A stretch of DNA of 19,323 bases, taken from the NCBI GenBank assembly GCA_007124105.1, contig SLFT01000144.1:1-19323 (forward strand), written 5' to 3'. Of the stretch, positions 1 to 7,248 are shown one piece after another; the first letter of the stretch is position 1, and every line of letters starts with the position of its first letter. The stretch is from Candidatus Hydrogenedentota bacterium. GTDB taxonomy: Bacteria; Hydrogenedentota; Hydrogenedentia; Hydrogenedentales; CAITNO01. The position numbers were made by a program, and so were the translations under genes. The notes under the pieces are model-generated. The model had not been told where the DNA came from. It did no database searches and worked only from the letters and a program-made list of their open reading frames with translations.

Positions 1-42
1 CAGGGGCCCTGGCCTTTTCAATGATTGATTTCTGGCTTTGTG

Positions 43-1257
43 TCAACCCCATAGGGTAAGTTGCTCCAATCCCTCTGTCGAGAGTCCGAACTGTTGTTCA
101 ATGAGATCAACGCATCGCTGTAACGCGGGGCTCATCCCATTTGCATGGGATGGCCGAAAATCCACGACCCCGCCTGTCAAGGCGCAATCCGGCTCTTGTT
201 CAAGTGTGGCCATGACGGCAGTTCCAATTTCGCGCCCCAACGAGGGCGGAACAGCATTGCCTATCTGCAATATCTTCTCGGATGCGGTTCCGCAGAACAA
301 GTAACTATCCGGAAACGTCTGGATTCTGGCGCATTCGCGGATTGTCAAGTAGCGATCCTCCGATGGGTGAACAAATTCTCCCACAGCGCCGCTTGTGATG
401 GCTTTACAGGGCTCACAGCCTTTGAGACGCCTGATTCCGGCAGGCGCCCCACCGCGCTTTTCTGTTGGCACCCCATCCATGACGCGCCGGTTTGCGCGTT
501 TGCGATAACTATCATGCCATAAGTGCTCGGGAAGGTCTCGCATAGTTTGACCGGGCCTGAGAAGCCGAATGCGTTCTTGATCTGATTCAGAAACTTCTCG
601 GCTGTAATGGTCACTGGGTATGCCGGGAGGTTCAGATCCTGGAACGCCCAAACCGGACACTGCATCCGTAAAGGTTGGGGCCTTGGGAAGATTTGCGTAC
701 ACTCGTTGGCTTCCCGGCGCGCCATAGGCCATTGTTATTGCCTCTGGGAAAATCGGCTGCCTTTGCAATGCGCCGATCGCAATAACTCTTTTTCTATGCT
801 GCGGGATGCCATAATTGGCAGCGTTAATCTTTCGGAGAATAATCCGATACCCTGCTCCGACGAGCGGCTCGAGCAAATCAAGAACTCGCTCGCCGTCAAA
901 ATAGGTCAAGAAGCCTTCAACGTTCTCAAAAACGAACACGATTGGCCGGTGTGCCACGATCAGATTGGCATACACCGTTACAAAGGAGTTTCGCTTATCC
1001 CCATGTTTTCGCATCCCGGCGGAAGAGAATCCCTGACATGGAGGACCACCCACATATACATCGGCGGGCGGCAATTCGATCGCCTGCGTTATCTCTGTTT
1101 CGATTGCTTCTGCCGCGTGGTTAATCCGGAAAGATTTAATTGCCGCAGGGTTACTGTCTACGGCATGCAGGCAATGTAGTCCAGCCATTTCCAACCCCAA
1201 TGAAAGCCCTCCTGCGCCGCAGAAGAGGTCCACAAATGTAGGTGCATTTCCTGGCAT
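43..1257 (-). CDS. DNA (cytosine-5-)-methyltransferase, orphan or part of an R-M system
   Basis: Transfers a methyl group from S-adenosylmethionine to carbon 5 of cytosine in DNA. The C5-MTase motifs occur in canonical order, numbered from the ATG at 1257: motif I DLFCGAGG (10-17), motif IV GPPCQGFSSAG with catalytic Cys at 74, motif VI ENVEGF (about 111), motif VIII QHRKR (153-157), a target-recognition region of roughly 175-295, motif IX RECARIQTFP (about 307) and motif X GNAVPP (about 333). The 404-residue length is normal for the family. An in-frame GTG at 1287 would add ten residues but has no ribosome site, whereas the ATG at 1257 follows AGGGTGAG. About 60 residues follow motif X. No endonuclease or Vsr-like gene is visible, though a partner could lie left of position 1. 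The target sequence cannot be read from the protein. Base composition looks more AT-rich than the metabolic genes, which may indicate transfer. Confidence 0.95.
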   Translation of the reverse strand: MPGNAPTFVDLFCGAGGLSLGLEMAGLHCLHAVDSNPAAIKSFRINHAAEAIETEITQAIELPPADVYVGGPPCQGFSSAGMRKHGDKRNSFVTVYANLIVAHRPIVFVFENVEGFLTYFDGERVLDLLEPLVGAGYRIILRKINAANYGIPQHRKRVIAIGALQRQPIFPEAITMAYGAPGSQRVYANLPKAPTFTDAVSGLGVPGSEPPGIPSDHYSREVSESDQERIRLLRPGQTMRDLPEHLWHDSYRKRANRRVMDGVPTEKRGGAPAGIRRLKGCEPCKAITSGAVGEFVHPSEDRYLTIRECARIQTFPDSYLFCGTASEKILQIGNAVPPSLGREIGTAVMATLEQEPDCALTGGVVDFRPSHANGMSPALQRCVDLIEQQFGLSTEGLEQLTLWG

Positions 1258-1561
1258 GATTCTCACCCTGACTTCACTATCTTTCACAGTACTGCCGTAA
1301 TGATGTTGCTCTGCTCGTCTTCGCTACCTTTGTTGACGACGATAACGCGGTACCCCCATTCTTACCGTATTTCTAGTTGGGAAGCTTTGTTTCGCTTAGA
1401 TGCCTATCGGTCACCACCGCTAATCGAGCTGTTTATATTGACGTGGACTGGGCTTAACCCGGATATTCTATCATCTTTTGGCATGCACCTGATAGAGTAT
1501 TCAAGTTAAAGCGCAACAGCAGATAAACTTTTTCGGTTGCAGCCCGAGTACTCGCTGTGAC
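1258..1561. other. Intergenic stretch without a recognisable gene
   Basis: About 300 bases between the methyltransferase start and the end of the DUF2442 gene. Short open frames exist on both strands, but none has a ribosome site or a recognisable protein. The promoter of the methyltransferase is probably here. I see no convincing -35/-10 pair. Confidence 0.4.
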
Positions 1562-1861
1562 TCAAGATGTCTGGCGACGTTGCATCCAGCGCGCCAGAGA
1601 TTCTGACGATTCTGCGGAGCGTCGTCCCGCAACCAGACCCTCGACGCTGATGTCTTCATCAAGGGAGGGCCAATGAATCCCTTCGCCATCGCCGATTAAC
1701 TCATATTGTATGCGTTCTGACGGGGTTGCGTTCAAAAGCCGCGGGTACCACGCCAGCGGCACGGAAATCATGCGGCCGTCATCCAGCGATACTTGCAGGG
1801 CCTGTTCGGTAAAGGTAATTTCCACGGCAAGCACGTCATGGTCAGTCACTAAAGTGGCCAT
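1562..1861 (-). CDS. DUF2442 domain-containing protein
   Basis: A 99-residue protein matching the DUF2442 pattern: an N-terminal beta-rich part (VEITFTEQALQVSLDDGR), then the hallmark VPLAWYPRLLNATPSER, ELIGDGEGIHWP and LDEDISVEGLVAGR. The length is typical. The molecular function of the family is not established. Such genes are commonly found directly after a DUF4160 gene, and that is the case here: the ATG at 1861 lies inside the last codons of the degraded DUF4160 frame (stop at 1842-1844), an overlap of about 20 bases that implies translational coupling. A GGAGG ribosome site lies six bases before the ATG. The serine/arginine-rich C-terminal tail (RRSAESSESLARWMQRRQ) is probably flexible. 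Pairs of this kind have been suspected to be toxin-antitoxin-like, but nothing in this sequence proves that. Confidence 0.85.
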   Translation of the reverse strand: MATLVTDHDVLAVEITFTEQALQVSLDDGRMISVPLAWYPRLLNATPSERIQYELIGDGEGIHWPSLDEDISVEGLVAGRRSAESSESLARWMQRRQTS

Positions 1862-2043
1862 TCCATACCTCCATGATCTTCTCGCGGTTGGCTTTAACTA
1901 TATTTTTGGACAACAAGTAATTCGTGGTCGCTAAAACGTCGGGAACGGGCAATATGTACCGGGTCAAGCCAGAATTTGGCCGTTGCCCGATCACGCCGCA
2001 CGTCAGCATTGAACGGCCGCGACAGGTGTATCGCGGGGCCCAT
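1842..2043 (-). pseudogene. Degraded DUF4160 gene (frameshifted, N-terminally truncated)
   Basis: One reverse frame reads VRRDRATAKFWLDPV followed by HIARSRRFSDHELLVVQK, the core of DUF4160 proteins, then hits a stop at 1894-1896. The frame one base away continues as IVKANREKIMEVWNGHFSD and stops at 1842-1844, matching the usual DUF4160 ending (a helix of the kind LVEENREKLLEAWN). Removing one base near 1900-1906, where the minus strand reads CAAAAATATAGTT, would join the two parts. The N-terminal 30 or so residues normally present are missing or unrecognisable: upstream of RPFNADVRRD only RMGP resembles the family start, and the CoA-transferase stop is only 17 bases beyond. The reading overlaps the DUF2442 start, as expected for an intact pair. 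It could be a real pseudogene, or the frameshift could be a sequencing error. The left limit (2043, an in-frame ATG) is arbitrary. Confidence 0.65.
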
Positions 2044-2059
2044 CCGCACGCGTGAGTGG

Positions 2060-3763
2060 TTAGTCTCGCAGCTCAAAGTGAAAGTTCTTGCCGGTGACGA
2101 TGTCTTTGTCTACTATTTTGGGCGCGCCCTTTTCAGGCATTACCACCTTCATGTCACAGGCGTCAATGATGTCTTTCTGGATGTCCACGCCGGGCATCAC
2201 GTAAATCAGTTCCATGCCGCGTTCCGTTAGATGGAACGCGCACAGGTGGGTAATATAGAAAACGTTCTTGCCGTGCTTGAGTCCTTCTTGTCCGTTAAAG
2301 GTGATCTCCATGACCCTGTCCATGAACTTCACCTTACCCGGCTTGACAACCCGCACTTCGTTGTCATGCACGTCTATTTGCGTCTGGTCGCCCCAGGAAC
2401 AGCAGAATAAGATGTTGTCAGCGCATGTACATAGGTCAATGAATCCGCCCGGGCCTACGTGGTTGATGGGTCCTTCGCCGCGATTTGAAACATTCACGTT
2501 TCCGTCGCTGTCCACCTCGAGCGCGCCGAGGATCACCCAGTCAAGCCGGTTGTACATACGGTCAAAGGCTTGTACAGACGGCACGATTGTATCCGGATTG
2601 ATGGCCGCGCCGAAGAATATGCCCGGCGCCGCCACGCCGCCGAAAGCGCCGCTCTCGTTTATCATGTTCAGGTCTTTCATGGCGCCGCTTTCGTGGAGCA
2701 GGCGCGCCACTTGTTCAGGATGGCCGATGCCAATATCCACATGATCGCCTTTGCGCGCGTTGTCCACAAACACGCGCGTACCCAAGCGGGCCAGCGCTTC
2801 GTCTGCCGGGACGCGTTCGGACATGATCCGCAGGATACTGTTGATGTAACGCGTACGCGCCAGCCCTTCGTCAATGGGCAGTGTGCTGTTTGGCGTAAAA
2901 AAATCCCAGTATTTACGGTGTTTGACGGTAACGGCTTGTTCTGTTTCCGGCCAGTAAACAATCGCATCCACCAGTTCCGCGGGCAGGAATTCGTCGTCGT
3001 ACCCTTCCTCCACAATCAGTCCCACATTGACAATGGTCTGTCCGTTGTGACGGCGCACGGCCTTCGCCAGCGAATAGCTCTCTCCAATAAACGAGCAGTT
3101 TTTGAAGTAAATGTTGCCCTTGCGATCGGCGGCGGGCGCGGAGAATACGGCGGTGTCCACGGGCGGCAGCCAGTATTTGAATCTGCCGTCCTCGGTTATC
3201 TCCACATACTGTGGCGCGTCCGGCGGGCATACGCGCGTACCCGGTCCCACTCGCGGGTCCACAAAGGTGCCCGCGCCGGTGTCGTTGATGATATATTCCT
3301 GCCCTTCCCCCTGGGCGCGCAGCGCAAAGGTCAGAGCTCCAAAAAGGGTGCATTGGATTTCCAACTTCCCTTCCTGCGCCAACTGCAGCTGTTTTTTGAA
3401 GGTCTCGGTGTGAGATACCACCAGCCGCGTATTCAACCCCTCGACGGCCAGTTCTTCGACAGTGCCGGGCACTTTACCGCGTCCGCCCTGACCGCCGATA
3501 TTGACCAGGGTTACGTCGCGGGGATGCCCCTCCTGCTTGAAGCGGTCGCGGATGGCCCAATACATAAGCGAACAGGGTTGATTCCCTCCTATTCCGGACG
3601 TGCCCATGATTGCGCCGTCGGGAATCATCTTCACCGCTTCCCAAGCGGTCATGAACTTTGGATTGTCCTTCACGGGAGAAGGATAATGCAGGTCGTATTT
3701 CTCCCACTTCAGCCGCCACCGCATTACGTGCGCAAACAGTTTGAGTTTGGTAAAAAGGTTCAT
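2060..3763 (-). CDS. Family I acyl-CoA:carboxylate CoA-transferase (paralogue 1)
   Basis: Predicted cytosolic enzyme that moves CoA between an acyl-CoA and a free carboxylic acid through a glutamyl-CoA thioester. At 567 residues it is a fused alpha-beta protein resembling propionate CoA-transferase and YdiF-like acetate/3-ketoacid CoA-transferases. The N-terminal half carries IPDGAIMGTSGIGG and IGGQGGRG (about 48-96), which form the CoA-binding part. The C-terminal half carries NESGAFGGVAAPG, where Glu370 is the probable nucleophile by analogy with the S/NENG motif of the family, then NVSNRGEG and HVGPGGFIDL. An ATG with GGAGG seven bases upstream sets the start. The gene lies 132 bp downstream of a gap-free homologue on the same strand and is probably cotranscribed. 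The substrate is unknown; short-chain or arylacetic acids are possible given nearby iorAB. Confidence 0.9.
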   Translation of the reverse strand: MNLFTKLKLFAHVMRWRLKWEKYDLHYPSPVKDNPKFMTAWEAVKMIPDGAIMGTSGIGGNQPCSLMYWAIRDRFKQEGHPRDVTLVNIGGQGGRGKVPGTVEELAVEGLNTRLVVSHTETFKKQLQLAQEGKLEIQCTLFGALTFALRAQGEGQEYIINDTGAGTFVDPRVGPGTRVCPPDAPQYVEITEDGRFKYWLPPVDTAVFSAPAADRKGNIYFKNCSFIGESYSLAKAVRRHNGQTIVNVGLIVEEGYDDEFLPAELVDAIVYWPETEQAVTVKHRKYWDFFTPNSTLPIDEGLARTRYINSILRIMSERVPADEALARLGTRVFVDNARKGDHVDIGIGHPEQVARLLHESGAMKDLNMINESGAFGGVAAPGIFFGAAINPDTIVPSVQAFDRMYNRLDWVILGALEVDSDGNVNVSNRGEGPINHVGPGGFIDLCTCADNILFCCSWGDQTQIDVHDNEVRVVKPGKVKFMDRVMEITFNGQEGLKHGKNVFYITHLCAFHLTERGMELIYVMPGVDIQKDIIDACDMKVVMPEKGAPKIVDKDIVTGKNFHFELRD

Positions 3764-3809
3764 GGTATACCTCCGTTTACTTGTTTATATCCACAATATT
3801 CATCTATCA

Positions 3810-3837
3810 GCGCCCCTGCCAATGCCGGCAGGGGCGC
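3810..3837 (-). repeat. Perfect 11-bp GC-rich hairpin between the two CoA-transferase genes
   Basis: GCGCCCCTGCC and GGCAGGGGCGC are exact inverted copies around a six-base loop. It lies 59 bases after the stop of the upstream CoA-transferase. There is no T-run on either side, so it is not a standard intrinsic terminator. It may limit read-through, stabilise the upstream mRNA, or tune the ratio of the two paralogues. Confidence 0.6.
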
Positions 3838-3895
3838 CATAATCGAAGATGCTCCGTGTCACAATGACTATATCCGGTTATTTCAATCATTATGC

Positions 3896-5599
3896 CTATC
3901 CTTGCAACTCAAACTTGAAGCCTTCGCCGGTCACTACATCCGACCCAACCACTTCGGGCGCGCCGCTTTCAGGCATTATGATGTCCATGGGGCACGGGTC
4001 AATAATATCTTTCTGCGGGTCCACGCCCGGCATGACATACATCAGTTCCATACCGCGTTCTGTGAGTCGGAATGCGCCTATATGGCACACATAGAATACA
4101 TTTTTACCGTGCTTGAGCGCTTCGGGTCCGTTAAACGTGATTTCAAAGACATCCTTCCCAAATTTGGGCTTACCGGGATCAAGTACCTTGACTTTGTCGC
4201 CCTGCACTTCAATCTTTGCGCGTACGCCCCAGGGGCTGACAAACAGGATGTTCTTGGCGCAGGTAATCAGGTCAATAAAGCCGCCAGGCCCCACATGGTT
4301 CATAAGTCCTTCGCCCCGGTTCGACACGTTCACATTGCCTTCGCTGTCGGCCTCGAGCAAGCCGAGGATGGCCCAGTCAAGACGTTCATACATACGCTCG
4401 AACGCCTTTGAAGAAGGCACAATCTTGTCCGGGTTCACGGCGGCGCCGAAAAACACGCCCGGGGCGGCTACCCCGCCCAGAGCGCCCGCCTCGGTGAGCA
4501 TGTTCAGGTCTTTCAGTACGCCGCTTTCATAGAGCAGTCGCGCCACTTCTTCGGGCAGGCCAATGCCAATGTCCACTACATCGCCCTTGCTCGCGTGGTC
4601 CGCAAACACCTTTGTCGCCAGTCGCGCCATCACGTCGTCTATGGGGGTACGTTTGGACATGATGCCCAACGTTTGATTGATGAGCCGGGCCTTTGTAAGG
4701 CCCACATCCGTGGATGTTTTACTGTGGGGCGTGAAACAATCCCAGTACTTGCGATATTTGATTGTGGCGGTCTGTTCCGTTTCCGGCCAATACACTACTG
4801 CGTCCACGTACTCCGCAGGCAGGTATTCCTCGTCGTGCCCTTCCTCGACAATGCGCCCCACATTCACAATCGTGCGTCCACCGTTGCGTTTGGCCGCCTT
4901 GGCAATGGAATAACTGTCGCCGATGACAGCCGCCTCCTTGAAATAGATATTGCCCTTGGGGTCCGCGGCGGGCGCGTTGAACAATGCTGTGTCAACGAAG
5001 GGCAGCGAATACTTGAAGCGGCCGTCCTCGGTAATCTCTACATATTGCTGCCCGTCCGGCGGATACAGCGGCGTGCCCCTGCCCGTGCGCGGGTCCACAA
5101 AAGTGCCGGCGCCCGTATCACAAATATAATAATTGCGTCCTTCCATTTGCTCGCGCAACACCAGGGTAATCATGCCAATAAGCGAGCACTGCAACTCCAT
5201 CTTCCCTTCGTCGGCAAGGCGCAGCTGCCCTTTGAATGTCTCCGTGTGGCCCGTGATCATGCACTTCAGCAGCCCTTCAATGGCAAGTTCCTCCGCTGTG
5301 CCTGGAACTCGGCCGCGTCCCCCCTGGCCGCCCACGCCTATTAGTGTTATATCGCGCGGGTGTCCCTCCGCTTTGAAGCGATCGCGCACCGCCCAATATA
5401 GAATAGCGGGGCGTTGGTTGCCCCCCATGCCTGAGGTACCGATTACCGCCCCGTCCGGTATCAGCTGCGCGGCATCCCAGGGGGTCATAAACTTCGGGTT
5501 GTCCTTTACTGGCACGGGATAATGCAGGTCGTACTTCTCCCAGTTCAGACGCCAGCGCATTACGTGAGCGAACATGCTTAGTTTGGTGATTAAATTCAC
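3896..5599 (-). CDS. Family I acyl-CoA:carboxylate CoA-transferase (paralogue 2)
   Basis: Same family and exactly the same length (567 residues) as the gene downstream; the two align from end to end without a gap, with 47 of the first 60 residues identical. The N-terminal half has IPDGAVIGTSGMGG and VGGQGGRG. The probable catalytic glutamate is Glu370 in LTEAGALGGVAAPG, at the same position as in the paralogue although the motif differs (TEAG against NESG). A GTG start is used, with AGGGAG six bases upstream. The gene is first in the pair, and its 5' region faces the divergent phosphatase gene. Substitutions cluster around 110-160 (GLLKCMITGHTE, IGMITLVLREQ) and 225-255, which suggests different acyl or carboxylate specificity, but the substrate cannot be named. 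The alternative of an inactive regulatory paralogue is unlikely because the core motifs are preserved. Confidence 0.9.
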   Translation of the reverse strand: MNLITKLSMFAHVMRWRLNWEKYDLHYPVPVKDNPKFMTPWDAAQLIPDGAVIGTSGMGGNQRPAILYWAVRDRFKAEGHPRDITLIGVGGQGGRGRVPGTAEELAIEGLLKCMITGHTETFKGQLRLADEGKMELQCSLIGMITLVLREQMEGRNYYICDTGAGTFVDPRTGRGTPLYPPDGQQYVEITEDGRFKYSLPFVDTALFNAPAADPKGNIYFKEAAVIGDSYSIAKAAKRNGGRTIVNVGRIVEEGHDEEYLPAEYVDAVVYWPETEQTATIKYRKYWDCFTPHSKTSTDVGLTKARLINQTLGIMSKRTPIDDVMARLATKVFADHASKGDVVDIGIGLPEEVARLLYESGVLKDLNMLTEAGALGGVAAPGVFFGAAVNPDKIVPSSKAFERMYERLDWAILGLLEADSEGNVNVSNRGEGLMNHVGPGGFIDLITCAKNILFVSPWGVRAKIEVQGDKVKVLDPGKPKFGKDVFEITFNGPEALKHGKNVFYVCHIGAFRLTERGMELMYVMPGVDPQKDIIDPCPMDIIMPESGAPEVVGSDVVTGEGFKFELQG

Positions 5600-5654
5600 G
5601 ATTTTCTCCCTGTTTTACATACTTAAACCAAAAACCAACGCTACCATGGGTTTT

Positions 5655-5685
5655 AGTATAGCCCATACCAATAGTGCAATCGCAA
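5655..5685 (-). promoter_or_regulatory. Possible sigma-70-type promoter for the CoA-transferase pair
   Basis: On the minus strand a -10-like TATACT (5660-5655) follows TTGCGA (5685-5680) with a long 19-base spacer. ATGGG and CCCAT half-sites (5646-5650 and 5662-5666) flank the -10 and could bind a regulator. The spacing is not optimal. Confidence 0.3.
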
Positions 5686-5792
5686 GAAGACGTTAAGTTT
5701 TGAGTGCTCGAATTGGTATGAAGATGCGTTTGACAGTGGTTTCCTGTACAATAGTGGTCTGTATAGCGCAACAGTATAAAGGGATGAAGTGC

Positions 5793-6581
5793 ATGACAGA
5801 ACTGGCGTTCATAGAAAAATTTCTCAAGGCAAACCGCAACTATGTGCTGGAGAAATTCACTGACAAAGCATCGCTTGCCGTGGCCGACAAGGACAACCCC
5901 AATGATCTACTCACCGAGGTGGACTTGACGCTTCAGAAGCGTTTTGTGGAAGCGGTGGCGAAGACGTATTCCGACGATGTGGTAATTGGCGAGGAGAGCG
6001 GCCTTAATGTGCTTCCCCAAAACCCTGATGGGCGCGTGTGGATTATTGATCCCATTGACGGCACCTATAATTTTGTGCGCGGCTTGAACCCTGCCTTTGC
6101 CATTGCCATAGCGTTCGCGCGCGAAGGTTTCGCTCAGGCGGCGGGCGTGTTTATGCCGCGCAACGGCCTCATGTTTCTTGCCGAAGCGGGCGCCGGCGCG
6201 TACTGTAATGGCAAGCGCATGACTGTATCCACTGTGCAGCACTTCGATGAGGCATGCATGGAAATAGATTTCGGCACTGGTAAGAACCGGAATATTCTGG
6301 TTCGTCGCGCGGGGGATGCGCTGCGTCAGGCCGGACAGGTGCGCTGCCAGGGGTCCGCGGTAGTCGGCATCTGCCAGGTCGCTTCCGGCGATGTGGACGG
6401 CTATCTGCATATTGGTTTGGACCCATGGGACTACGCGGCGGCGCAGCTGGTGGCCGAAGAGGCCGGCGCATTGGCCACGCGCCTCGATGGGGAACCGCTG
6501 CGCCTGTTTGATGGCAAACAGGGCGTACTCATAAGCAACGGCGCTATCCACAAAACGGTTCTTGCGCTGCTAACCAGATGA
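5793..6581 (+). CDS. Inositol monophosphatase family phosphatase
   Basis: A 262-residue cytosolic Mg-dependent phosphomonoesterase of the IMPase/FIG superfamily. Metal-binding motifs are in order: GEES (66-69), DPIDGTYNF (86-94) and the C-terminal WDYAAA (212-217, with Asp213). The length is usual for SuhB-like proteins. The ATG at 5793 is preferred because AAAGGG lies nine bases before it and the protein then begins MTELAFIEKF, in the usual family position. An ATG at 5784 would add only three residues, and longer extensions reach into AT-rich DNA without a ribosome site. The exact substrate (inositol phosphate, histidinol phosphate, PAP or a sugar phosphate) cannot be told from the motifs. 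The gene is divergent from the CoA-transferases and convergent with iorAB, so it appears to stand alone. Confidence 0.92.
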   Translation: MTELAFIEKFLKANRNYVLEKFTDKASLAVADKDNPNDLLTEVDLTLQKRFVEAVAKTYSDDVVIGEESGLNVLPQNPDGRVWIIDPIDGTYNFVRGLNPAFAIAIAFAREGFAQAAGVFMPRNGLMFLAEAGAGAYCNGKRMTVSTVQHFDEACMEIDFGTGKNRNILVRRAGDALRQAGQVRCQGSAVVGICQVASGDVDGYLHIGLDPWDYAAAQLVAEEAGALATRLDGEPLRLFDGKQGVLISNGAIHKTVLALLTR

Positions 6582-6600
6582 AAAAGACCGGGACACCGGT
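6581..6600 (-). terminator. Possible intrinsic terminator for iorAB
   Basis: Read on the minus strand, ACCGG-TGTC-CCGGT forms a five-base-pair stem with a four-base loop and is followed at once by CTTTTT. It lies about 125 bases beyond the iorB stop. The stem is short, so confidence is low. Confidence 0.35.
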
Positions 6601-6688
6601 ATTGCACGCAACCAGGTAGAAATTGCATATTCGAGTGACGCTGTCATTGCTTCAGGCCGGACGCAGTGGTCTTGAAAGCCGCTATATC

Positions 6689-6705
6689 GCGTTACGGGAT
6701 AACGC
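6689..6705. repeat. Dyad between convergent phosphatase and iorB genes
   Basis: GCGTTA-cggga-TAACGC is a perfect six-base inverted repeat 19 bases beyond the iorB stop. A T-rich run (GGGTTTTTATTT) follows about a dozen bases later on the plus strand. It may contribute to plus-strand termination after the phosphatase. Confidence 0.35.
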
Positions 6706-6723
6706 CATGCGCGTCACGGGTTT

Positions 6724-7248
6724 TTATTTGCCAGCCAGGCTTTTTCCAAAGGCGAATGCCTGTTCGTTCTGTTGGTGCAGCTTTTCAGGCAGGTGCGCGT
6801 GAATGGCCTTGACCCAGGCATCCTCAGGGAAGGAGAAGTGGGCGCTGAGCAGTCCCAGTAGCCCGACATTAAAATTCCGCGATGTCAGCGGCGTGGCGTC
6901 CTGGTCCAGCACGGCCAAGTCTTGACCATCGCCGATGATGGCCGTGGTGTTGATGAGCACGCCGCCTTCGCGCAGCTGGTGTATGTTGTTTTCCGTCTGG
7001 GTGGGATGCAATACCAGTAGAAAGTCCGCCTCGCCGGGCGGCACCATCGGGCTGAGCACCTCGGAGCCAAAGCGCACATCGCTGGTGACGGAGCCGCCGC
7101 GCTGACTCATGCCGTGCAGTTCGCTTTGTTTTACGTCCACGCCCGCGAGAAAGGCGGCCTCGGCCAGTATGTCGGCGGCGCGGATGACGCCCTGTCCGCC
7201 GAGTCCCGCAAGCACAATGTTTGTTGTATTTCCGTTTGTGTTACTCAT
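6724..7248 (-). CDS. iorB: Indolepyruvate:ferredoxin oxidoreductase, beta subunit
   Basis: The gamma-domain partner of IorA in the thiamine-pyrophosphate enzyme that oxidatively decarboxylates aryl pyruvates to arylacetyl-CoA with ferredoxin as electron acceptor. It is 174 residues, slightly short but complete. The N terminus has GLGGQGV (15-21), then SELHGMSQRGGSV (42-54), both hallmarks of the 2-oxoacid oxidoreductase gamma domain, and FNVGLLGLL later. The ATG at 7248 overlaps the end of iorA by eight bases (ATGAGTAA), with GGAAA upstream, so translation is coupled. An earlier in-frame start at 7272 lies inside iorA and is less likely. The gene is the last of a two-gene operon. Other 2-oxoacid substrates are possible. 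Confidence 0.9.
   Translation of the reverse strand: MSNTNGNTTNIVLAGLGGQGVIRAADILAEAAFLAGVDVKQSELHGMSQRGGSVTSDVRFGSEVLSPMVPPGEADFLLVLHPTQTENNIHQLREGGVLINTTAIIGDGQDLAVLDQDATPLTSRNFNVGLLGLLSAHFSFPEDAWVKAIHAHLPEKLHQQNEQAFAFGKSLAGK

Noticed and set aside
2570..4411. A plus-strand open frame of about 613 codons crossing both CoA-transferase genes and the gap between them.
   Set aside because: It is antisense to two clear, homologous genes, has no ribosome site and no recognisable domain; the two CoA-transferase copies produce similar long antisense frames through codon bias.
5730..5752. TTGACA followed by TACAAT upstream of the phosphatase.
   Set aside because: The spacer is only 11 bases, too short for a sigma-70 promoter; neither box has a good partner at 16-18 bases.
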